A program made the position numbers and the translations under genes. Shown piece by piece: positions 13,901 to 22,913 of a stretch of 64,000 nt of DNA (position 1 is the stretch's first letter; each line of letters opens with the position of its first letter). Below the pieces are notes generated by a model. The model worked only from the letters and a program-made list of their open reading frames with translations, was not told the DNA's origin and searched no databases. The DNA comes from Phoebastria nigripes (lineage: Eukaryota > Chordata > Aves > Procellariiformes > Diomedeidae), in contig JAYKAV010001997.1 of assembly GCA_035582835.1 (NCBI GenBank), positions 1,128,764 through 1,192,763 on the forward strand, written 5' to 3'.

Positions 13901-16900
13901 CAGGAAGTCTTACTTCCAGTCCACCTCCTCCTCTCACTGCTGGAGCAAAGACTGTGCAAATCGCATCAAATCAAACATTCAGGGCTAGGGCTAGTGACAG
14001 GGACACAAGAACAAGAGTGGGCCAAGAAGAACAAGGTACAAGACCGGCCGTGCAGATCCAGTGGCAACATTGGCAACTAATACCACTTTAATACTACTTT
14101 AGGTGTTGAGTACACTAAAAGCGCTGATATCTAGCAAGGTTGCACAGTGCTATAGCACAACCCTTACATAAGGGCAACTTTAATTATACTGCAGACACAG
14201 TATTGTAAAAGGTCATAGTAATTAGCTGACCAGTTAAAAAAAAAAAAAAATTACCATTTCTTGTTTACTTGCACTGTTCCTAGCTACTTATAACTTAACT
14301 GAAACCTCAAGTTTATTGTATTGCTTTAATTAGCATAAGGGAATTCAGATTAAAACTGTTAAGAACCATATAAAGAATTGAGGCAGTAACAGAAAGACAA
14401 TCTTAAAAAATGTCTGTATGTAGTGTGACTTTCTGCTGTTTATCTACTACAGTGTTTCTCTTGCAGTACCATTAAAAACAAAACAGTTACTGTTAGATTT
14501 ATTGCTATTACAATACTATGATATGATTGAGGTAGTACTTCCACAGTATGCTACCATCTGGACTGGGCCTTACGCTATAGTGTACCACAATCTCACTTCT
14601 GCCAACAACTATTTCTGGGGCCAGTAAATTGCATGTGCAGGATCACCTAGGCTAAAATTAGATTTCCTTAAGTCCTCTTCCAGGGTTCACTGCTTTTTTT
14701 TCCTGGTGTACTAAACTAATTCACAGTGAAGAACTACAACGTGCTGTGCTAGCACATGGATGACATCAATATGCTGCTGCATGAGATTGGGAGACTGACA
14801 ATTCCTTAAACTCCTTTACTGCCAAAAACCCAATACTGTGGATGTCTAGCCTGATTTGTTAATAATATCAAAAAGTATGTATCTGGAGAAGCTGAAAGCA
14901 CTTCAGTTTCATGAGCTTTGTCAGATGGTAACACTAACTTTATAACCAATTACTCCACAGTAGATGTTTCTCTCCTTGAAGGATACACAGGTATTTGTTT
15001 CCAATCACAGAAGCCAAAAGTACAGTCCACTGCTTCTTCCATACTTAAGAGAAGAAATGCATGTAGCCTGAAAGCTGCTCCAGTTCAAATGCAAGGGGGG
15101 GAAAAACGGGAGAAATGAGCACCCGATTCTCAAATTTTTAGTAATAATTTCCAAGTATGGAGAAAACAAGGAGCACAGTTCTTCTTTCAGCCTTTCTGCA
15201 TTACTGCTTGCAAACCTAACCCACCTTAGCTCAATTTTGTCCAACTTTTAACTGAAATTTCACAGAAACTTTCAGAGAAAGACATGCTTAAATAGCTTTT
15301 CTTAAATTTTATTCTAATTTTAATCCCTAAGTTTGTCAGCTATGAAAAAACTTCTACGTTTCTTGAAGTTATTTTAAAAATTTTGTTCATCTTTTGTTTC
15401 TATTTATTGCTTTTAGGCCAACATATTTTGCAGGAAATCACACTTTTTGTATTTTATTGCTCGTCCTAAGGATTTTCTTAATAAACTTATTTAACACTTC
15501 CCCTGAAACCAGGATGTCAGCCTTTCCTCAAATAATGTATAAACTGCAAGTTATTGTCCCATTACAGTATGCCTTTGTATCTCAGCACACCCTCCTATCC
15601 AAGAAGTTTGTGCTGATGTCAGCAGTAACACATGGGCTAAACTTTTAAACTTGGACTTCCTCTTTTTTTTTTTTCAGTAGAGCCAGAGAATAGAATTGTA
15701 TCTGTTTTAAATGAGATCATTCTGCGGTCTCCATATGCACTCCCAACCAAGTTGTAAGAAAGCCTGTATAGTGCATTTGGGGTTTTTTCTTATTATTTTT
15801 GCCGATAAAACATTTTTGTTGTCCTCTTGTTAAAAACAAAAACGCAGGATGTTTCTGGACCTGAAGCCATGAAAATATTCCTTGATCACATGCATGCAAC
15901 CACCTGCTCCCATCTTATCAGCTCTTCCCCCACTCCTGGTAGCAAACATCTGAGTAGTCAGAAGGATGGACTACTCTCCCATTTCCCCAGTAAGTATACA
16001 CCTGGGGGTAAGAAGGTTAGGAAGAAGGGACTGTGTTTGGCTGATGAAGGAGACGTGTTCACAGACAGGTTGGAGCATTATACTCACCTGGGGGATGAAG
16101 GGCTGGGTTGTTCCTGTCTTGGAGAAGATACCTACCTTACCTGGCTGTAGGTGGTGAAGATGCTTGTGGCAAGAAAGCGCCTGGGGCAGTCAGCGCCCCT
16201 TCTCTGTGGGCAGGACTGTGCCCGCTCCTGCCTCTTGCTTAGTGTGAGGGATACTTACCCATCGGGGATAGTATTCTTCTTTACCATGCTGAAAGCAGGA
16301 GCAGGCAGAGCAGGAGACAGCGGTGAAAGTGGGCACTGCAGCAAAGGAGAGAGAACCGCGCAGTTAACACGGTGCTAATCTCTTTCTCCATCAGTGGGCC
16401 TTTTCACAGGGCTGACTCTCAAGTAAAATAACAATCAGCTGGGCTTGAAGCCATCCTGAACAAGTTCTGCAGCTTGCAAGCTAGCCTATTTTCTCCACTG
16501 CTACAGTACGACAAGAGGGAAAGACAACAACTCACCTCTCCTCTCCAGGAGATCAAAAGAAAGAGAGGAGAGGCAGCAGGTTTCTCTCTTAACTCTAGCA
16601 GCAGCGCTGCAGGATGAAGATCTTCCTGGCAGTGCCTTCCGTCTCTCTCCTGTGGCTCGGAGCAGTCTGTTCTGCCCTTGTGCTCCCACAGCTAGAACTC
16701 GTCTCAACGAGAAACTCCAGGCAGCTGCAAGAGGCGAGGCCGGCACCTCAACAAGGGAAGGACCATCACCTGCCCCACTCTAACCTAGACGGGTCCGATC
16801 CCGCTAGATCCTGGGCACCGTCAGCGCCCACCGATCTCAGTGGGACCAGGGCAGGGAGGAGAGGGGCGAGGGGAGCTTCCCCCCTCCGCGGAGGGCCCAT
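1794..16900 (-). CDS. DUSP11: DUSP11, RNA 5'-triphosphatase PIR1 (5' part of the gene)
   Basis: Known role of the family: DUSP11 (RNA/RNP complex-1-interacting phosphatase) is a nuclear Cys-based phosphatase that removes gamma and beta phosphates from 5'-triphosphorylated RNA, including RNA polymerase III transcripts. Seen here: consecutive minus-strand exons 6610-6685, 2774-2905 and 1794-1917 with GT-AG borders and matching phases (2, 0, 0, then out at 1). Their translation reads through family landmarks in order: TPVGQPIPGTRFIAFKVPL, FTPKDL, LGLIIDLTYTTRYY and LYTVGLEVPD. These match mammalian DUSP11 as I remember it (PVGQRMPGTRFIAFKVPL, GLIIDLTYTQRYY, TVGHQVPD). Exon 1 is only a candidate (16770-16900, in the CpG island). 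The catalytic Cys/Arg loop and the C-terminus are outside the window, so activity cannot be judged. Oddity: the His of the human GHQVPD motif is Leu here. The mRNA-capping triphosphatase RNGTT is a relative but a poorer match. Confidence 0.88.
1918..2773 (-). other. DUSP11: DUSP11 intron 3
   Basis: An 856-bp AT-rich intron between two confirmed coding exons. I see no repeat, RNA gene or additional exon in it. Confidence 0.85.
2774..2905 (-). CDS. DUSP11: DUSP11 exon 3
   Basis: A 132-bp exon of exactly 44 codons, phase 0 on both sides, with acceptor ttgtag and donor gtaata. It starts AINQRLTPTQKFTPKDL and ends LGLIIDLTYTTRYYEVK. The second segment is the beta-strand and loop of the dual-specificity fold that is nearly invariant in DUSP11. 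Confidence 0.93.
2906..6609 (-). other. DUSP11: DUSP11 intron 2
   Basis: A 3.7-kb intron. It contains several frames of 60-105 codons on both strands (3605-3872 and 4828-5562). They lack recognisable domains and overlap one another on opposite strands, so I treat them as chance. No repeat family was recognised. Confidence 0.8.
6610..6685 (-). CDS. DUSP11: DUSP11 exon 2
   Basis: A 76-bp exon with a cattacag acceptor and a gtatgt donor. It enters with one base completing a codon and leaves in phase 0. It encodes WRSLTPVGQPIPGTRFIAF and then KVPLKG, the N-terminal signature preceding the phosphatase core of DUSP11. The next exon joins in phase without a stop. Confidence 0.92.
6771..6841. other. 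cluster of ambiguous bases after an A-tract
   Basis: Thirteen Ns fall within 71 bases, starting at a run of about 20 As. Elsewhere in the window Ns occur singly, kilobases apart. This looks like an assembly or base-calling failure at a homopolymer rather than biology. It is only 86 bp upstream of DUSP11 exon 2, so the branch-point region is intact. Confidence 0.9.
6871..6910. repeat. perfect 20-bp tandem duplication
   Basis: The 20-mer agttatttcaaattatgtga occurs twice head to tail with no difference, directly beside the N cluster in DUSP11 intron 1. Perfect identity points to a recent slippage event, or to an assembly artefact given the neighbouring low-quality bases. Confidence 0.9.
16770..16900 (-). 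CDS. DUSP11: DUSP11 candidate coding exon 1
   Basis: This is an inferred exon. The real exon 2 needs an upstream exon ending with two bases of a codon that reads xxA before TGG. In the CpG island a minus-strand frame opens at an ATG (16898-16900), stays open for 43 codons, begins MGPPRRGEAP and ends RLEWG plus AG at a CAG|gtgatg donor. Spliced, it reads R-W-R-S-L-T-P-V-G, placing an Arg-Trp pair where I recall Glu-Arg-Trp in mammals. The N-terminus of this family is poorly conserved, so homology cannot confirm it, and GC-rich DNA gives open frames by chance. The donor at 16536 fails: both usable phases hit stops. Another phase-compatible frame at about 13236-13270 starts at MFKGGW but lacks a promoter. 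Confidence 0.33.
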
Positions 16901-17432
16901 GTCCGCCGCTCCAGAGAAGACGCTTGAGGCTGGCGCGAGGCTCCCTCCTCAAAGCCGCATGTCCCCGCGAAGGCAGGGAGCCCCGGGCAGGTCCGCCTCC
17001 GAGGCCGGCTCGGGACGCTCTCTTAGCGGGAAGCGGCTGAGCTCGGGGGAGGAAAAAAGAAAAAGAGACCGGGGCGGGGAGGGGGGAGGTCGCGGCCCGA
17101 CTGCGGGGGGCCGGGCAGTCGGCTGTCGGAGAGGGGGTGGGCTGCAGCAGGAGTCGGTAACAGGGAAAGGCCCGGGCGCCGGCGAGGCGGGGCGGAGAGG
17201 ACCGGGGCTGCGGGCGGCCCGTACCCTGACAGGATTTCCCTTGCAGAGGAAGGTTGTTGCGAGACAGAACGTTCCCGAAAGGGTCTCAACTACGCCTGCG
17301 CGGCAGCCGGCCAGCTTGCCGGGAGGGGGGGATTGCGCCTGCTCCTCTGGAGCTGGGCCGGGAGAGCGCGTGCGCGGCGGCTGGCGTCCGGTGAACCGGG
17401 GAGCCGCTCCTAAGTGTGCAGTAAGCTGCCGG

Positions 17433-17437
17433 CCAAT
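17433..17437 (+). promoter_or_regulatory. CCAAT box next to a GC box
   Basis: The sequence ggccaatagggcgggg places a CCAAT element directly before a GC box on the plus strand. It lies about 100-300 bp upstream of the possible plus-strand first exon, the usual spacing for an NF-Y element. Confidence 0.5.
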
Positions 17438-17531
17438 AGGGCGGGGGGAGAGGGGGGGGTGTGCCTGCGCGCCTGCGCAGCAAGCCCGTGGGTGAAGGAG
17501 TAGGCCTCGGGGCGCATGCGTGCCCAGTGGA

Positions 17532-17566
17532 GGGGGGGGAGGGGTGGTGGTGTGGGAGGGGTGGGG
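17532..17566 (+). other. G-quadruplex-forming tract
   Basis: Within 35 bases there are five runs of three or more G (8, 4, 3, 4 and 4) separated by short loops, enough for a stable intramolecular quadruplex on the plus strand. Shorter G-rich tracts lie at about 17071-17089 and 17440-17459. Such tracts are common at CpG-island promoters and can affect melting and pausing. Confidence 0.7.
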
Positions 17567-17576
17567 CGCATGCGCA
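17565..17576. promoter_or_regulatory. NRF-1-like site
   Basis: GGCGCATGCGCA matches 11 of 12 positions of the NRF-1 consensus YGCGCAYGCGCR. Weaker copies lie close by: GCGCATGCGTG at about 17512 and CGCCTGCGCA at about 17471. NRF-1 sites are typical of CpG-island promoters of housekeeping genes and work in either orientation. Binding is inferred. Confidence 0.55.
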
Positions 17577-17719
17577 GCGGCTGGTGGCGCGAAGTGCCGT
17601 GGGGTGCCGTGTCGGGTGGGAGGTGAATCGGCGTTTTCGGCGTAGGGGATGCTGAGGTGCGGCTGCTGCTGCTGCGGCGGTGGCGGCTGGTGGGGGTCGT
17701 CTGGCTCCTTCCGGACTCC

Positions 17720-20700
17720 ATGCTGGGTGGGTGAAAAGAGACGGGTATGCTTTTTCTCGGTGGGAGGTTTTGTGTCAGGTGCAGCCCTGGAGTTCGGGCT
17801 CGGCGGCCCGGTCGAGCCGCTGAGTGAGCCGTTGCCGGAAGCTCAGCAGAGCTGTGGAAGCTTGAAGGGGTCTGTGAGGGAGAAACTCACGGAGCGGGCG
17901 GGTCGGGAAGGATACATTGGCCTCGTCTTACATCGAGGGATGCGCTACATCGCCGCCCACACCTTTCCTCTCGGAAGAGATGCCAGTTCCTGCGCTCGGG
18001 GCGACTTTCGACTCTGTCTCACTGTGTGTTCTTTGCTTTTTTTTGACTTGGTGTGTCTGCAGATTGCTGTCGTGTGCCGTGGCAGCTGCCTCTGGCTTGC
18101 AGCAGTATCCTCTTTACGCCTTGCTGTTCAGAAGGTGGATAGATGAGAGGGCATGCCCTCCTCTTTTTAAGAATGGAAGGCAGGTGGGGGTGAAGGAGAG
18201 GTAATCAGTGAGCCAGTGCTGGATCACTTATTTTAATGTGCAGCCTGCGGTATTAGCTTTAATTTTCATTTTCAGGCTGGCCTTTAAGTCGTTTCTGAAA
18301 CTCCTCCAAGTGTTTGTCATTTAAAAAACTTAAGTAGTTGATAACTTACAGTGTATTAATGTACAAATGCTGTGAAATGATAACAGTATTCTTGCACTTC
18401 CCATTCACTTCTTTATATGAAACAGAAGTGTTAAATTTCAGAGTAGAAGTTCTTTACCACATAATTGATAAGCCTGCTTATTAATTACAGAGCTGCAATT
18501 TAGTCTGAAATTGTTGTGCTGGTATGAGAGAATCAGAACAACTTTATTTCTGTTTGTCAAGACAGTAAGCTTTTAAGATTTCTAAGACTAGAGTATTACA
18601 GATTTCAGCAGGGGTGTGTGTGGGTTTTTTTTAAGTTAATGTAGTGGAGAAAAAAACCAACTATAACTCCTGAATATACATTAGTGTCTTATTGCTTCTT
18701 TCACTTTCACTCCTTTATTGCACACNTTAATGCAATGTTTATATAACTTTTTGTTTGCTGAATTGGAGGTACTCTGAAGCAGTGCTCCTTTTTCCAGTAT
18801 ACATGTTAAAACTTCTTTGTTTTTTTAATGCAGACACTTCAAACAAATGGATCCTGATCAGAAACAAAATGAAAAGTCATCAGATGAAATAATTAAGGGA
18901 AAGAATTTTAAAAATGCCAGATATTTTTGTTCACACCACTGTAAAGTAAGAACTAGAAAAATACATAGCAAATGTGTGAGTTCCATAAGTGTTCTGTTTT
19001 GCCAGAAGTCTTCACTTCCTGCCTTTTTTTCACATCTGTGTAAGAAATGTTTCACGACTGATTTCAATAAATNAGTGGAATGAGAGCAGAAGGTCTCTAG
19101 TTAATGCTTTAGAGCTGGGAGTTCAGGTTAGAAAGAAGGTAGTAATCTTTTTGATACACGTAAGAATAGAAATAGCTTGATGTTCTTTAAAACAAAAAGC
19201 AACACCTGAGACATTGTGACATAGTTCCATGTAGAAAGGCCAGTCTTAACTAAATCCATTTGATGTGTGCAGGAAAACAATTCTTCAGTACCTGATCATG
19301 CCTTCAGTGAGGCATTATTAGCTTAACCAAGCAACTATGCATACAGTGAGTTTTCTGTGAGAGCAGTCATGTTCATTCTCTTTTCTGAAGCGCTGTCTGA
19401 ACACGCCTGAGCAGTTTATTCTTAGAGAATGGGGACAGCTATTCTGCGGTATTTCATCACTTGGCTTTCTGCACTGCTATTTCGTGATATTGTAGCAATT
19501 GGCTCACAAGCACCCTGAAGCATTCAGTATAGAGTGGAGTGGGCCATAGGGTGCCTTCTCTGCTTTTAGAGAAAAGTGTGATGTAGGAAAATGGATTGAA
19601 CTGCTTCTATGAAGATGTTTGTGTTGTAACTGCACTGCAAAAAAGAAGTGTACTGAAGAGGTTATTGAATTTTTATGTGCTGAGAGTAAAATAGTGTTTT
19701 TTAGAAAATTAAATTGGCATTGTATCTTTTAATTAGTTGGATAGTTGTTTGGTTGTGTAAAGCATTTGTTTCTTAGAGATAACTATGATGATTTCCATGC
19801 TTACCACAACACAATTGTGGAAAAGTTTATTGTTGTGAAATCTAACCAATAGGAGCACAAGAGGTTTTCTTCGTAAGTTTTTTGTTTCTATTTTTGAGTA
19901 TAAAATTTATTTACAGTCTGAGAACAGTAAAATGCAAACTATATCTTGGGTTTTCTTCAGGTTTGTGAGTGTTGTGAAAGCTACTCATATTTTAGCCATC
20001 AAGTATAACATAGCCATCAATGTTTCATAGCAGTGTTTTCAAGAGTTTATGCAAGGATGGTGCTATGCTGTGTTTTTCACTTCCAGAAATGGACAAAAAA
20101 AATTCCTGTGTCTTCAAGAAAGAAAACATAAAACCTGTAGTCCTAAAATATTTTAATCTGAGGGAAAGCCAAAGACCAGCGTGTAACTCACAATTGTTTA
20201 GAAGAATCTTGTGGAATCATAAGGTGCTCTTGTTGAGAGAGGGCCATAAATTCTTGAAATTCTCATAACACTTCATCTTTGAAGAATAGTTGAATTTGAC
20301 TTTCTTATACTTAAGTATTCCTCCTGAAACCTAATACTTTAAATGATAACTTATATCAGTTATTTAGTGTCCTCTTTATTTTGCTAGAAAACTTAGCTTG
20401 TCAGTAAGGTCCTTCTAAGGAAGGTGTGACGTAGTGAATGCAATCACTTCATTGCCTAATAAGTTACAAAGCCAACATCAGAGGAAAAAGTTTTAGAACC
20501 TAAAGCAAGATTTAAGTAAAATAATCTTTATAGCCCTAGAGTGAGAAGGCTGATATATTTGGTCTGGTATGTAATTTTTAACAAATGCCTGTTTTCTGGT
20601 TTCTGTCTCTTCTGAATATTTCGCATAGGATACTTCCAGAGGTTGCCACATCAAGTTAGAGAGAGTACAGCAGGCAAACAGGTAATTAGCAGTCATTCAG

Positions 20701-22834
20701 CCAGGTAGTGCAAACAAGGAAAAGCAGATGGTAATCAGAACTCCTCAGCTCCACAGTTTGAGTAGGATGTTGTGGTTTAACCCCAGCCAGCAACTAAGCA
20801 CCACTTGCTCACTGCCCCCCGGTGGGATGGGGGAGAGAATCGGAAGGGTAAAAGTGAGAAAACTCATGGGTTGAGATAAAGACAGTTTAATGGGTAAAGC
20901 AAAAGCCGTGTGTGCAAGCAAAACAAGGAATTCCTTCCCTACTTCCCGTGGGCAGGCAGGTGTTCAGCCATCTCCAGGAAAGCAGGGCTCCATCACACGT
21001 AACGGTTACTTGGGAAGACAAACGCCATCACTCTGAACATCCCCCCCTTCCTCCTTCTCCCCGCAGCTTTATATGCTGAGCATGACGTCATATGGTATGG
21101 GATATCCCTTAGGTCAGTTGGGGTCAGCTGTCCCAGCTGTGTCCCCTCCCAGCTTCTTGTGCACCCCCAGCCTCCTCGCTGGTGGGGTGGGGTGAGAAGC
21201 AGACAAGGCCTTGGCTCTGTGTAAGCACTGCTCAGCAGTGAGGAAAACATCCCTGTGTTATCAACACTGTTTCCAGCACAAATCCAAAACATAGCCCCAT
21301 ACTAGCTAGTAGGAAGAAAATTAACTCTATCCCAGCCAAAACCAGCACAGATGTCAAGGCACTGAATGATTTCAGGGACTTCTGAGCTGTTACCTTGTGT
21401 GTTACAGCAATTTATTATCAACTTTATTGTAGTCTTCTACTAGTGATGTGTATTCTATAAACAGTAAGCGTATAATCCTTCTCTACAACACTATTTTTGA
21501 TTAGCCAGAAAGAATAAAGTATCTTGGGGGGAAAAAAAAATCTTTAAGTACAGATGTAAAAAAAAAAGTTGCTTTGTTAATGTTACCTTTTAATATAGTA
21601 TAACTGAATGTCACTNTATTGAAAGGCACAAATACTTGCTCATTGTCATTTCTCAGGTAATAAGATGCTGTGATTCCTGTATGTAGTTTTGGAATGCCTT
21701 ATTATGTGTCAGTATGAATGTCAGCAGTTACATAAACAGTACAAATAACCAGTGATGCTCTTTTCTAGTAGTTATGCAGTTTTAACACATCTGGAGGGAA
21801 AAAGTTGATCTCTTAGTGGACTTATAATTTAAAATTGGCTTTAAGTATGTTTTACTAAAACAATTCATAGTATTACTATTTTCTCAACAAAGTATATTTA
21901 TTACTGTTAGCAGAACTATCCTCTAAGGAACTGAAGTTTTAAAAATTGTATTTTGTAAGAAAATACTTTTGGACACTTTTAAAATAACTTTTTCTTCAAA
22001 GTGAAGGTCACTGGATTCTTGTTTTAAACAAACTTTCTTTAATTGTTAATACCAAATTTTCTGTTTCTTTTGACTTTGAGCCATATTTGGATTATAGTAA
22101 TTAATTTTTTTTTGTTTGGAAATTTGTAAAATGGCATTATTTTAGTCAACAACAAGAATATTTTTAGTCTGAACTTTGAACAGCTTTGATTACTGTCTGA
22201 ACCTGGAGAAATGGTTGCTAAATTCTGTTGTGTTGAATTATTTTTAGGTTTGTTTCATAGATGCCTGCAGTGAGGTGGGGAAAAAGCATGTTATTTTTCA
22301 ACATGAGTCAGGTTGCTCAATTGAATTGATTTACATCTATATTAAAAGTTATAATACAAGCAAGCATCCTGCTCTATTTGTATCTCTCTGGAGATGGAGA
22401 ATCCACTTCCTCCTCTTAGTTTATACCCATATTTAATCTCTAACATATTTTACTTACAGTTTGTATTCAGTTTCTTGACTCTTATTTCTCTTTCTCTACA
22501 AGAGTCATCATTGTGGATGTGGTAAGTTCTTTCAATGCGCTTAAGATGATTGAAATATGATTTGAGTACTACATAATTTATTGCAGTTCTCAGATCCCTC
22601 TCTAAGAAACTTTTCCAGCCTTCTAATAATTATTTTGCAGCTTTTTACTGTATTGTTTCTTGTTTTCCTCTGTCGTGTTTTAAAATATGGACCCCTAAGT
22701 TGTGTTAGTGTTGGCTAGGTCAGTACGATATAGATGTGCAATTCCTCTGTACTCTTAAATTGTTACTGTTTCTACAACCAAAGATTATACCTGCTCTTTT
22801 TACTTTACATTTACATGGAATTTTATCTGCAGTT

Positions 22835-22913
<79 letters not shown>

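Larger units (their letters stand above)
6686..16769 (-). other. DUSP11: DUSP11 intron 1 (extent depends on exon 1)
   Basis: About 10 kb of AT-rich sequence between exon 2 and the CpG island. The frames in it (for example 13707-13988 plus and 15827-16150 plus) lack family resemblance and splice context. A short stretch at 12601-12646 on the minus strand has a good acceptor (tttcccctacag) and a gtaagt donor; it has no start codon and could at most be an untranslated exon. The only features I can name are the N cluster and the 20-bp tandem duplication near exon 2. Confidence 0.6.
16600..17850. promoter_or_regulatory. CpG island, probable bidirectional promoter of DUSP11 and a plus-strand transcript
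   Basis: The base composition changes abruptly from AT-rich to very GC- and CpG-rich for about 1.2 kb and then returns to AT-rich. It sits upstream of the DUSP11 exons on the minus strand and upstream of the candidate spliced exons on the plus strand. It carries a CCAAT box (17433-17437), GC boxes, several NRF-1-like palindromes and G-quadruplex tracts, and has no clear TATA box. This is the usual layout of a housekeeping, often divergent, promoter. Long frames inside it (for example 293 codons at 16614-17495) are expected in GC-rich DNA and are not called as genes. Confidence 0.75.

Noticed and set aside
16536..16746. Minus-strand 81-codon frame ending near a good GAG|gtgagt donor, as DUSP11 exon 1
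   Set aside because: Joining it to exon 2 in its own frame gives a stop after a few codons, and the frame matching exon 2 has a TGA just upstream of the donor with no start.
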